Origin: Skeletonema tropicum
Lineage: Eukaryota > Bacillariophyta > Thalassiosirophyceae > Thalassiosirales > Thalassiosiraceae
NCBI GenBank assembly: GCA_037178625.1
Contig: CM074141.1
Coordinates: 2,232,001-2,296,000, forward strand
Direction: 5' to 3'
Length of the DNA stretch: 64,000 nt
How positions within the stretch are numbered: the stretch's first letter is position 1; the number at the start of each line of letters is the position of its first letter. The position numbers were made by a program, and so were the translations under genes. This document shows, piece after piece, positions 11,391-21,503 of this stretch. The notes beneath the pieces were generated by a model. That model was not told where the DNA came from. It did no database searches and saw only the letters and a program-made list of their open reading frames with translations.

Positions 11391-11581
11391 ACAACCGTAT
11401 GGTTGAACTAATCCTGGCCAGGAGACTATTTAGGTCTTCTGGCTTGGAGTGCGATCTGAGAAACAGTTGTGGAGGCAGTATAGAGCACTATCAATGCTAC
11501 CGACACAGCACACATGTTGGTTAGTCATAATTTCGCCCCTAGAGGGCTAATCAGACGTACTTTAAAATTTCTGTTATATTA

Positions 11582-11600
11582 TCTCTCTGGGACTCGGACT
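11582..11600 (+). repeat. Right 19-bp target site duplication of the LINE
   Basis: Identical to 3539-3557. The host reading frame resumes directly from here. Confidence 0.9.
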
Positions 11601-11929
11601 CGCAAGACGATGCCGACCCGGATGATTATGTCATATACATGAACTCTGCGTTGAGATATCTTGGAGATGAATACGAGAGGGCGTACCCAGAAGAGGATTG
11701 TAAAGAATGGCTGGAAGATTGGAAAATGGAAGATTTATCACACGAATGCCCTTTACAAGAGAACAACTTTGATTGTGGTTTATTTCACCTCCTCAATCTC
11801 TATTGTCTAGTCGTTGAAGGTAAGCTATCATCGGAGTCATACTCGCAGGAATCCATTGATCAAAAAGAGATGAGAAAGATGATTGCATATCGACTCTGGG
11901 AAGCCAGTTCGAATCGTCCTGTAGTTTAG

Positions 11930-13542
11930 AGAAGTTACGAATGAGTCGGCGATGCACCTATAACTCTTACTAGTACTAATTATGATACAGGATGAATTAC
12001 TCTGTTATATCCTTCATGTAGAGCTCGTAGATGGAAAGCGAATCGATTTAAAAATTCATTCGAATCGACTGGCGCCAAAATACTTGGAACGAATGCCTCG
12101 AAAATCCTGATGCAACGAGAATGTCGAAACTCGATCAGCTGATCGTGAGATCGGTCCTGGATTCTTGAGTATTCGTTTTTGTTCTTGGCGCTTCACGGGT
12201 CCCTCCCCGTTCGCGATTATTGTGAGTGCCTTTCGAAAGAATCAGGGAAATGGTGTGGCATTCCAACTAGGATGACACCGTGTGCTAGTAAAAGAGAAGA
12301 GATAAAGCAGTACATAGAGGCACAAGCAGCTGAAGCTGAAAGATGAGCGGCAACCTTACTTAGGAAGTCACAGGTTTCTTAACGCCGACCCCATGCCTGC
12401 AGAGGCAGGCAATGGGGTAACGCCGACCCCATGCCTGCAGAGGCAGGCAATGGGGTCGGCAGCAGATTAGTCTTGTTGCTATTAAAAAGCTATAAAATCC
12501 TTCTCTTTCGCATTGCTAGCCATTTCATTGCTCAAAACAGGCAGCATTGCTTTATTCGCTCGATCAATCGAATTGATTTAGTACGATTGACGATTGTACG
12601 GACGAAATGAATATCTATTGAACATTCGTAACGATTCGAACTTTTTGGGTAACGAAATGTAACAATGACTTCGCCTAACAAAATTCCCTCAAACTGCACT
12701 GGATGGAGGGTGTGGTGACATATCTAAGAAGGTTTGTCAGCTAGAAGAAAAGAGAGTCTATTGGACGAATCTATCTGGGGTGTAACATGTGGCTTCCTGT
12801 CGACCAATGCAACAATCAATATAATAATAACAGCATAAAACTGTTACATATATATTCATTCTTATTTTAATGATAGTATTATCATAGTAGACTCAACTTT
12901 CACACAAGCACTTACATTGTCTGCTAGATTAAATGTTGATAATAACATGGTACTGGCTGCAGCGGATATAAAGAGCAAGACGGCTTTGGTCTTGCATTAT
13001 CAATGGAAACTGGACGTTATATCAATTGTTTGGCCATGTGACTGTGATATTATGTGTCCTTGCAATCGTTGATACCATCCAATGGTGAGGCTTTATGCGC
13101 ACACGTGAATCTGGTCACCATGACGAAAATACACCGTCAAGACATCATGGCCTAGCAGTGATTCCAAGGCAGACACCATGGTATTTTGACCACCCATATC
13201 GGTCAAAAATATCAATATAAAGCAGAGAGCGCTGTGGGGGGCCTGTCAATCGAATATTGCGTGTCCTCGTCGACGATAATAACCACCTCCACCAAAATAG
13301 ACCAAAAATCGATGCCTTAGATATAGCCGTCGATACGTCTGTAGGTTCTCGATTTCGTAACCTGCCGACTACATGAGCGTTTTCTACGTTAAAAAATGAT
13401 ATAAATGATAGCTTGATGATGTGTTAGAATCCTAATTGATCGTGCTATGGCTTGGCCGCCCAACATGATGGTCGTGATGGGCTGCCGATTTGTGAGATGT
13501 GGGATGAAAAAAGATGCCGCATCCAAAAAATTCTACCGGCTA
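11930..13542. other. Intergenic region between the Ulp1 gene end and the LTR element
   Basis: No supported gene. It holds a tandemly duplicated hairpin sequence at about 12381-12462 and AT-rich stretches. No terminal inverted repeats of the transposase-Ulp1 element could be recognised here. Confidence 0.5.
12381..12462. repeat. Tandem duplicated inverted repeat (hairpin)
   Basis: Two adjacent ~39-bp copies, each with arms GACCCCATGCCTGC and GCAGGCAATGGGGT separated by four bases. Each can fold into a stem of about 14 bp with one bulged base; the outer flanks (GCC and GGC) extend the stem in the second copy. Confidence 0.8.
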
Positions 13543-13546
13543 TCTA

Positions 13547-13719
13547 CGATTCGATTCTCACTCTATGTTAATGATTACGTAATATACAGACTAATCAGTA
13601 CTACTGCTACAACATCAACTAATAATATAAAAACATGGTAAGGATACATAACAAGGATAAAGATGGTGAGAAGTGAGTGATCGTCTAAGGGAATGAGACG
13701 TTCCGTGCTACACGAAACG
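13547..13719 (-). repeat. Long terminal repeat, left copy
   Basis: 173-bp direct repeat identical to 19795-19967. The sequence identity implies recent insertion or gene conversion. Confidence 0.8.
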
Positions 13720-15371
13720 CTCCCCGTGAATTGTAAGCTTACGCTTGCGATTCATAAAGCTAAGTCTCATTGGAAATCTTCTCATCCATTATCGTGCACT
13801 GATTTGGGTAATATATGAAGTCGTTGAAGAAAGTTGAATCCTCTTGTATGAAGGTAATTTCTTCTTGAGTGTGTCCGAGTAGTTGACTCGTTGACTCCGT
13901 CCAGGAGGTATTATCGACATTGTAAAATTCTCGTTGCGGTATACTCCCCCTTGATGATAAGGTGTCGGCTCCAAGATTTGTAGATTCAACCGTACTCTGC
14001 TTCTTGTGAATTGAACGATAAGATTCTGATCCTCGCCTTCTCTCCCAACAGAACAGGTATTTCCGCTGGGTCTTCCTCAATCGTCTCCCGTAAAAATCCT
14101 TCCAATCTGTGCTATGTTTTGGGGCTTCTTCGACATGCATTGTAGACGTAGCAAGTCTCCTATCTGGATACCTGTCCAGGTAACGTATAATTCCGTAAAT
14201 AGCTTTCGAGGTGTCCAAGACGAAGTGCGGTCATGTATTGTGTCATGATGACGACATCAATCTGAATATAAATGCGTCCAAATCCAATCGATCGAAGCAT
14301 TCCCATGATCTGTTGATATCTGTTGGACACTGTTTTAACTTCTCCCCGTTGGCCGCTGGGTGCATTCAGCCCAATATGATGACCGGTATTAATGTATGCT
14401 TGGATTCCCTCGGCACCAAATCTGGCAACATGCTTTGATCATGCTTGCGGTCAAAATGATCCCTATATACCGGCTGGATCAATCTTCACCAGCCTCTACG
14501 GTCTCCCCGTAAACGTAAATACCTTTCAATGTACGTCCTTTCAATGTAACCCCTCAGATGCATCGCGGTCCTGTATGCCCGAGTGTCACGAGATGCTTTG
14601 ATCAAAATTGATCGTCGTACAGAAATGAGTTGCTGGTATCTTTACCTCTTTCACCGCTTTAGTCCGGTGACTAGTACTAGTTCTAGCGTTCTGGATACTT
14701 AATTGATTGAGTTCTCTCTCCTCCTTCTCATTCATCGTGTTGTCTCAGAGGCTCTTGCCATGTCCTTCTTCCTGCCCGAGGTCGTTTATTATTCTCTCAG
14801 AGCTTAATCATCACCTCGTTCGGGTTCTTGGTTCTTGGTAGGATGTCGTTTACGTTGACCGATATTATCTCATAATGGATGATGGATTGTGTCCCTAATC
14901 GCGTGTCTTGAGAGTGACTCTTCATCCTGTATACACCTTTGGCAAGCATAGTTCTGTACGTTGTAAATCATGTTACGCATAGTGGCAAATCTTCACTTCA
15001 TTCCCTTTATCTTCACTATCTCAAGTGATTCTAACTTCGAGCCACGTTCTCACTTAAATTCAAGCGTGCGTTGCCCATACAAAAATTCGTGGCCGGTACG
15101 TCTAATGGCAGTTTTGTACATGAGGTAAGCATTGTCCCGTGGGTGACAGATCTGGATCTGTACCTGTGCTGTTTTACCCAAACTTTGATGCGTTTGGCTG
15201 TTCAAGGAGTCGTTTCCTCGCAACCTCTTCTATGTTCCGATATGTGTCGCCTGTATTGCTTGTGTAACATGTGGGATGTCGTGTTTCCAGAGTCAGCATG
15301 TGACTTCCTTGGTATGTTGGTGTTGGCTCTCCTGCTATTGCCTCATCACCTCTCGCATATCTCTACATCTT

Positions 15372-15456
15372 TAAGTCGGCCTCTTGTTGTCGTGGTTATA
15401 TCGCCTCGTTTAAGTCGGTCTCTTGTTTTCGTGGTTATATCGCCTCGTTCAAGTCG
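15372..15456. repeat. 39-bp tandem repeat inside the LTR element
   Basis: About 2.2 copies with period 39 (AAGTCG at 15373, 15412 and 15451), differing by a few substitutions. Confidence 0.7.
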
Positions 15457-16320
15457 TTTAAATTTGTGCATCAAATTGTCCAGTGCGTCTCTAGTTCAAC
15501 TCGCATTAGCCTGGCCTATATCTCGTGTTTCAGCATCACGAGCGAGAGGTATATCACTCATATTCTCCTCGTATGCCGAGTCTTTTGTTGGTCGAGTTGG
15601 TGATTGGTCGCATCAGTCTCTTGAAGTCTGTGGTGGCTTTACTCCATCTACCACAATTGACATCTAACCGTCCGAGATAACCTATCGATGGCACCCCGTA
15701 CTCTGTCAGAATTTGTGGTCCCTAGTCTGAGTGTCCTACTACAAGTAGGTCGATGCGAGCCTAGTTGTTGTTGTCGTCTCATACTAAGAAGGCTTGTTGT
15801 CGATGCATCTAGAATCGTCTCCAAATGTATTAGGGCGCTCCCGCAGTGCTTGTCATGCAATTGCTCTCAAGTATTGTCAGCAGTCACCTCAACTGCGGGT
15901 CCTACGCGTGGTCTTAACGTCCTAGTTTCATGGAACTCACTGACAATAACCACTAAGCTATCGAGTCGGCTTGTTGGAAATGTTTTGCTCTGCTCTGCTA
16001 ACGCAATTATGCCCATGTAAGTTATCACGGTGTTCACACCATAGTTATCATGATACAAGTTCAACTTGATGCTATATAGCCGCTCTGTGGGTCATCCAAT
16101 CTTTCTCATGTTGCTTCCATTCGACCCGACCAAGGCCCAAGGCGTTCTTCAATATCATTTCTTCATTTGCGCTCTTCCGCCGATATCTTGGTCTGTACTA
16201 CCTCGTTGATTTCCTCTGCCACTGTGTCGGGTGATAAGACGTGCATCACGTTCTTCCTAGCTTGACATCTGGCGTTTAATCCACATTCATCAATCTGCCT
16301 CGTCTATGCCATCTCTTTTA

Positions 16321-16418
16321 TCTGACTCTTCTTCTCTGTCTCTTTTATCTGCCTCTTCTTCTCTGTCTCGTTTATCTGCCTCTTCTTCTCTGTCTCGTTT
16401 ATCTGCCTCTTCTGTGCC
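16321..16418. repeat. 27-bp pyrimidine-rich tandem repeat inside the LTR element
   Basis: About 3.5 copies of a TCTGCCTCTTCTTCTCTG-type unit, with starts near 16321, 16348, 16375 and 16402. Confidence 0.75.
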
Positions 16419-16698
16419 ATCTTGGGAATGTCAAGTATCAATATTCTCCCCTGCTTGACATTCAATTATTGGTCTACACGAGGTATTGCTGCCCCTTCTT
16501 GATCCTATCGAGTGTCTCCCGGTCTTGGATGTCGACCCGTCTCCAGTTCAGTGCGCATTGTTTTCACCATGTTGTTCAATCGTCCTTCACTCTGGACTCC
16601 TCATTGGTAAGATGCTATGGAGTATTTCGTTATGCCTTGGTAGTCATGGCTCGTACATTTGTTCGTCCCTTATTCTCGTACATTTGTTCGTCCCTTGT

Positions 16699-16825
16699 CC
16701 GCAGGGCGTTTCTCCACCAATCTATTCTCTTCAGCTTTGTTTCTCCTTTGCCGCAGGGCGTTTCTCCACCAATCTATTCTCTTCAGCTTTGTTTCTCCTT
16801 TGCCGCAGGGCGTTTCTCCATCAAT
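16699..16825. repeat. 52-bp tandem repeat inside the LTR element
   Basis: About 2.5 copies, each starting CCGCAGGGCGTTTCTCC, at 16699, 16752 and 16804. Confidence 0.8.
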
Positions 16826-18819
16826 TCGGATTAGATTATCATCCGCTCATCATGATGGATAGTAACGTCCTTGTCTGCGGTCCGTTCTTCAAACTACCTC
16901 CTCGGCTCATCATGATGGATAATAACGTCCGCGGTCGTGTTGTTCTGGCTATATCCAATTTCTTGTCTCTTACACCTTGTCATAGACTACAGCTTGTATT
17001 CGCGCCCGCTGTTATCAAAGCGATACAGCTCGTACTATATATTGGCTACGCTTATACTGAGGGATCTTTTGCCAAGATGAGGTCTTCCTATTTCTTGACA
17101 TCTCAACCACATCAAGCCTGCGATTCAAAATAAGAATGTTTGTCGATTGTTAATATTTGTGTTCGCTTCCGATTCACTTTGAATGCCCGTGCACCATTAC
17201 ACGCATCTAATATTTGCTCCGTCATAGAGTTCCGGAGTAACCAACTCTGTTGCTACGATCTTCTGTACGCCGATCCCAAGGTATATTGTATGTACAACAT
17301 CATGGAATTTGTCTTTGTCCCTGTCTCATCACATGGCATGAAGCTACTCCCTATCAAGTACTTGTTGACAAGCCGTTTCTTGTCATGATCGAGTTGCCAC
17401 CTATTCCTTATTTTTACAGCAAGTGCTGTCCATTTCTCTCTTTCTCTCCCTCTCCCTTCCTGGAGGAAGAGTTGTTAGATGAAACACTCTGTGCCATTCT
17501 CTCCCCATCTTTCTCGCAACATCATGGAGCTCTGTCTGCGGGTGTTCTGTACTCAATTTAGGGGATGCCATTCACTGATCTGGTTTGACCGGAGATAAAG
17601 GGGTGTTCACACGAATTGTGCCAAAGTACTTGCACATACATATCATCAGAGTAACTATCACGCCGGTCGGCTCAAAATGCCATAACCTTAAATGTCATAG
17701 CTTTGCTGTAACTGTAAGCGTTCAAGCATTCATCTTGTGTTTCAGTTTCACATTGCTTATATTCATGTCTTGAGATCAACCTCTTCCCTGCTTCCATTTG
17801 TAATCGACTTCTCATGCAGAGCAGTCCCGAATACTAATCTCACATTTATGCCCTCAAAAGGATTTTTATTCATACTTGTCGTGGTTAACGTTTGATCTCA
17901 TTCTCAAGCAGGGATGCTTGTATTTCTGATAGTATCTTGTCTCCGATTCCATGTCAGATCTCTCCATGAGGTTTTGGATAGTGTACTTGGCATCCGTGAC
18001 GTGCAACCTATTATATTACCAGCCCGTGTTCATTACCGTGAGCACTCTCGTTCTGGCCCGATAAGTCAGATCTCTATGATCTCTCAGAGTTTATGTGCAT
18101 CTGTTGGTTAACCGCTGTTCTTGCTATTCATCTGTCTCTTAGTCCTGCTCAGTTTTCTTCGGTATTCTACTCCTCGTATACGGCAGTTGTCCTCTATCGG
18201 ACTGTCTTCCTGTATATCAAAGGCTTCACGTTGATTATCGTGTTCGACATCTCTCCTCTAGAGTATCTCCCCTCAGCTTTCGTCCGAGGTGCGGCCACTC
18301 TAATCTAACTTATATGACATAGTTAACGGTGACCCTATCTTCTGGGTGCACATTAGTTTTCATCTACTACTCTGGCCTTTTCAGCTCTCTTGTCGTCTCT
18401 CGTACAAAATATTTCTATCTCTCTTCATGACCAATCACAATCCCTATTCTTTTTCATTCCCGACCGATCATGTTCCCTATTCTTTTCCGCTTACCAACAT
18501 TACAGGCACTCCGGCCGTCTCACTTTACGCCAGGCACTCCGGCCATCTTTTCTCCGTCAGGCACTTCGACCATGACTATTACTATTTATGCTCTTGTTCA
18601 GGTGTTCGCCTCACTTACTCGATCTATTTCATTCTTTCCTATTCTAGGCTCCGCTGGCCCCACCTCCTGGTGGTATTTCTCTTTCTTCTCCAACGACGCG
18701 GTGGCACTTTGCCATTTACGTTTACTTTTCCTCTATCTCTCCAAGAATGCGGAGCATTTTGCCATTGACTGTTACATCGTTAATATTCTCTGTTATCCCT
18801 ATTCCATTCGTGATCCTGC

Positions 18820-18960
18820 TGGCTCCTTGCAGCGATATTCTTTAATATTCCCTATCTGCTGGCTCCTTGCAGCAATTTCTCGTGTTACCACTGGCTCCTT
18901 GCAGCAATTTCCGTCGCCCTTGGCTCCTTGCAGGGTCTATACTGGCTCCTTGCAGTATTT
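18820..18960. repeat. Interspersed CTGGCTCCTTGCAG motif, five copies
   Basis: Five near-exact copies of the 14-mer CTGGCTCCTTGCAG at irregular spacing of roughly 24-40 bp, separated by unrelated short spacers. Confidence 0.75.
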
Positions 18961-19049
18961 CTGTTCTTCCGATCACCCCTCCTGGGTGATTATCCGTATG
19001 TTTCCGTTTCCACACCCCGCCTGGGTGATATATGGGTTTCCTTGTTTCC

Positions 19050-19420
19050 ACACCGCAGGATCTGCTCCTGGGTGATATTTTGCCGCACCGCAGGATCCGC
19101 TCCTGGGTGATATTTTGCCGCACCGCAGGATCAGCTCCTGGGTGATATTTTGCCGCACCGCAGGATCTGCTCCTGGGTGATATTTTGCCGCACCGCAGGA
19201 TCCGCTCCTGGGTGATATTTTGCCGCACCGCAGGATCAGCTCCTGGGTGATATTTTGCCGCACCGCAGGATCAGCTCCTGGGTGATATTTTGCCGCACCG
19301 CAGGATCCGCTCCTGGGTGATATTTGTTTCCTGTTTTCCGCACCGCAGGATCCGCTCCTGGGTGATATTTGTTTCTATGGTTTCCACACCGCAGGATCCG
19401 CTCCTGGGTGATATCTGTTT
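19050..19420. repeat. 35-bp tandem array inside the LTR element
   Basis: About ten copies of a 35-bp unit containing CTCCTGGGTGATATTTTGCC and CGCACCGCAGGATC. Copies differ mainly at one or two bases after GGATC. The last copies carry a variant spacer with GTTTCC. Related CTGGGTGAT units begin near 18980. Confidence 0.85.
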
Positions 19421-19794
19421 CCAGCTCCACGTCTAGTGGTGCCTATCCGTCAATAGTTAGTTTGGGCCAATTCCTTTTATGCAGACGGGGGCATTCCTCC
19501 CCAGCAGGGCCGATTTATTTATCGCCAGCATTCCTCGGCGATGGTTGTTGATATCCCAGGTGTCCTTACTGGAGGGCCAATTATTATGCCGGCGTCCTCG
19601 GCAATTCATTATATCGATTTCGAATCTCTTTTCTTCTTAGAACCTCAGTGAACTGGTTGCATTTCCTCATATTATGTCCGCATTCCTCCCCGTCGGAAAA
19701 TAGAATAAATATTGTCATCATTTTCTCCCCGTATTCTATTCTTTTCGAACGCTGCCATCGTAGATGCAGCCGTGAGAATGGCTGTCTGATAAAC

Positions 19795-19967
19795 CGATTC
19801 GATTCTCACTCTATGTTAATGATTACGTAATATACAGACTAATCAGTACTACTGCTACAACATCAACTAATAATATAAAAACATGGTAAGGATACATAAC
19901 AAGGATAAAGATGGTGAGAAGTGAGTGATCGTCTAAGGGAATGAGACGTTCCGTGCTACACGAAACG
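19795..19967 (-). repeat. Long terminal repeat, right copy
   Basis: 173-bp direct repeat identical to 13547-13719. A related, diverged end fragment occurs at 56360-56402 in the opposite orientation. Confidence 0.8.
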
Positions 19968-19971
19968 TCTA

Positions 19972-20350
19972 CGACCCATAATTTTTTCGTTTCCGGACTG
20001 AAAACCCTAACTTGGTGTGGCATTCCAACAAGAACATCAACAACTTACTTGAACTTCGATAACTTTATTTCTGGGATTTGAACAACTTCAAATTCATAGG
20101 TATTCAACTTAAATAACTTCATTAATCCTTCACAGAAGAAGTGATGTTGGCTAAGGCGCACCGGCGATCACTTCAGGTCACAGAAGTTTAAAGTCTCTCT
20201 CTCTATGCAGCCCTAATACCACTCGTAAGTAGACAGTCAGAGCTCGAGATTCGTGTGCAGAACAAATCATTTGTTCACATGATGTTTACATATATCTTAG
20301 GCTCTGGGAGGGAAGTTGGGGTTGGGCAAAGTGCAATCACTTGAGAATTA
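19972..20350. other. Intergenic, right flank of the LTR element
   Basis: No gene seen. It contains TTCAACTT/TTAACTT-rich sequence and a one-mismatch copy (20067-20080) of the ATTTCCGGGATTTG motif found upstream of the family genes. Confidence 0.4.
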
Positions 20351-21043
20351 TCACAATTGCCGGTAGCATGAACCTGATCTGCACTGAAATTTCAACTCTG
20401 GAGACATTGAGCTCTCTCGCTCAAGCTTACGGAAAGCATCCAGTTTCTCCTTGGCATCGCATAGGAGGTGGTCCCAATCTACTTTGTTCACAATACAAGC
20501 ACATGTTTGCGGTGTTTCCTCAAATGTTACACTTGACTTCGCATTGACAACAGCCATTACGTCTAAAAGTTTGATGCGGAAGTAGACATCATATATCTCT
20601 GAGGGAAGTCCTTTCGATGCCGTCAAACGCTTTCCTAGCTTAAGCGAGTGCACAAAACGGTGAGAGTATTGTGTCCATAAGCTTGAACACTTACGAATAT
20701 CCCTAATTTGCTTGGTAATTGTATCGATCTCGTCATATTTGGCCTCTCCAACCACATTGATGAGGCACCTGTTGTGCCGTTCTACTTTTGCGTCTGTGTT
20801 CATGTTCTGAGGAAAGAGTGCCTTCTTTTCACAGTCTTCTCTCGATATCTTTTCAGTAGCATCAGCAAGAGAAAGCGATGTGCGCCGCTTTTCTCTTGCA
20901 AGACGAAGAATCCTCATAGACAGCCGTTTGAGCTGCTCTTTTGCGAGCGAGCCCTTCATCGAGATGTGAGGTGATTGCTTGTGGAGCAAGATTGATAGCT
21001 GACGTGCCAGTCTCTCAGCATCAGCTTTCTTGATTGAAGGCAT
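20351..21043 (-). CDS. Hypothetical protein, lysine-rich helical
   Basis: A 230-residue frame starting at an ATG at 21043. The protein is rich in Lys, Arg, Leu and Ser and is predicted mostly helical. It contains DTDxxTKQIRDIRK-like and LDAFRKLERESS segments that look coiled. No signal peptide, transmembrane segment or known domain was recognised. There is no paralogue in the window to support it, and the upstream region is low-complexity (AATCGAATCGAATT). It lies between the LTR element and the duplicated family gene, a region of low gene density. It could be a real lineage-specific gene or a fragment of a transposon protein. Confidence 0.5.
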   Translation of the reverse strand: MPSIKKADAERLARQLSILLHKQSPHISMKGSLAKEQLKRLSMRILRLAREKRRTSLSLADATEKISREDCEKKALFPQNMNTDAKVERHNRCLINVVGEAKYDEIDTITKQIRDIRKCSSLWTQYSHRFVHSLKLGKRLTASKGLPSEIYDVYFRIKLLDVMAVVNAKSSVTFEETPQTCACIVNKVDWDHLLCDAKEKLDAFRKLERESSMSPELKFQCRSGSCYRQL

Positions 21044-21503
21044 TGCTTCGTGTAGAAGACCCTCGCTGCAGTGAAGGGTAAAGTTGATAAAAGATCAAGT
21101 TGTCAACAAATCGAATCGAATCGAATTAAATCAAACAAAGAGCAATGACAAAGAGAATGCTTACATTAGGTTGCATCTTTCATCACTTTCTCGACCTTCC
21201 AAAGCACTACTCATCCTAACTGAGCACCGCGGCTTAATAACTTTCATCATAATAATATTTCATCTTCGTTGCGGGATGTGTTGCAGATAAAATAATAATA
21301 ACTTCATAGACCGCGTTGATATTGACTGCACTACATCCAGATTCCCGACGATTGACGAATAAGTACTTCATGAATGCATAAGTACTTTTATTGGCTTGAT
21401 TGTTAATATCCGCCCGAGAATCAGACCAAACCGAGAGAGGGTAAATAAATGTTCAACTGAGGGCAAATAAATTGTTTTGCTTCATCTCAGTCCATAGCTG
21501 CAC
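21044..21503. other. Intergenic region
   Basis: Contains short AATCGAATC repeats near 21110-21130 and AT-rich sequence. No gene or RNA recognised. Confidence 0.4.

Larger units (their letters stand above)
3558..11581 (+). mobile_element. Non-LTR retrotransposon (LINE) with APE endonuclease, RT and RNase H
   Basis: An approximately 8.0-kb element bounded by an exact 19-bp target site duplication at 3539-3557 and 11582-11600. It has a short 5' leader (3558-3781), two long overlapping open frames (3782-5365 and 5358-11390) and a 3' untranslated region of about 190 bp that ends without poly(A). Long, intact reading frames and a perfect target duplication suggest a recent, possibly competent insertion. 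Its last 28 bases (11552-11579) recur at 25289-25316. Confidence 0.9.
1385..11929 (+). pseudogene. Transposase-like protein with C-terminal Ulp1-type cysteine protease, split by a retrotransposon
   Basis: The coding sequence runs 1385-3557, is interrupted by the insertion, and resumes in the same frame at 11582-11929. The open frame at 1385 has no ATG there; the first in-frame Met is at 1472, and an upstream exon is possible. The first ~450 residues have a CKCCG zinc-type motif and the acidic motifs FTDYAAL and WTDNCPNQY, which resemble a DDE-type transposase core with conserved Asp residues. The last ~190 residues are a Ulp1/C48 SUMO-protease-like domain. The catalytic His is in QNVHWL, the Asp in SLWDSD, and the Gln and Cys in LQENNFDCGLF. 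The His and Asp lie before the insertion, the Gln and Cys after it. The fusion recalls MULE (Kaonashi-type) and Zisupton-like elements, but I cannot assign a superfamily. The interrupted gene should be inactive unless the insertion is absent on another allele. Confidence 0.75.
13547..19967 (-). mobile_element. LTR-flanked element without recognisable gag-pol (LARD-like)
   Basis: A 6.4-kb unit bounded by direct repeats of 173 bp at 13547-13719 and 19795-19967 that are identical base for base as far as I can align them. The repeats begin CGATTCG and end CGAAACG, a short imperfect terminal inversion. The flanks carry TCTA on both sides (13543-13546 and 19968-19971). The match can be read as TCTACGA, so the target duplication is 4-7 bp. 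The purine tract GGGGAG (minus strand) abuts the left repeat like a polypurine tract, which suggests minus-strand orientation. The interior has no convincing gag, protease, RT or integrase frame in either strand and is full of unrelated short tandem repeats. It would have to be mobilised in trans. Confidence 0.7.

Noticed and set aside
13760..14218. 152-residue minus-strand frame at the end of the LTR element
   Set aside because: It sits where pol or an extra gene might end, but no RT, RNase H or integrase motif was seen and no start context supports it. Left as part of the non-coding interior.
15071..18768. Several plus-strand frames of 120-215 residues in the LTR element
   Set aside because: Low-complexity Ser/Leu/Phe-rich translations of pyrimidine-rich repeats, overlapping in different frames, with no domain.
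19050..19420. CRISPR-like array
   Set aside because: The 35-bp units abut directly with no unique spacers, there are no cas genes, and the host is eukaryotic.
18842..19430. Long repetitive minus-strand frames across the 35-bp array
   Set aside because: A 35-bp period is not a multiple of three, so the array is open in several frames by composition. There is no start context or domain, and these are not genes.
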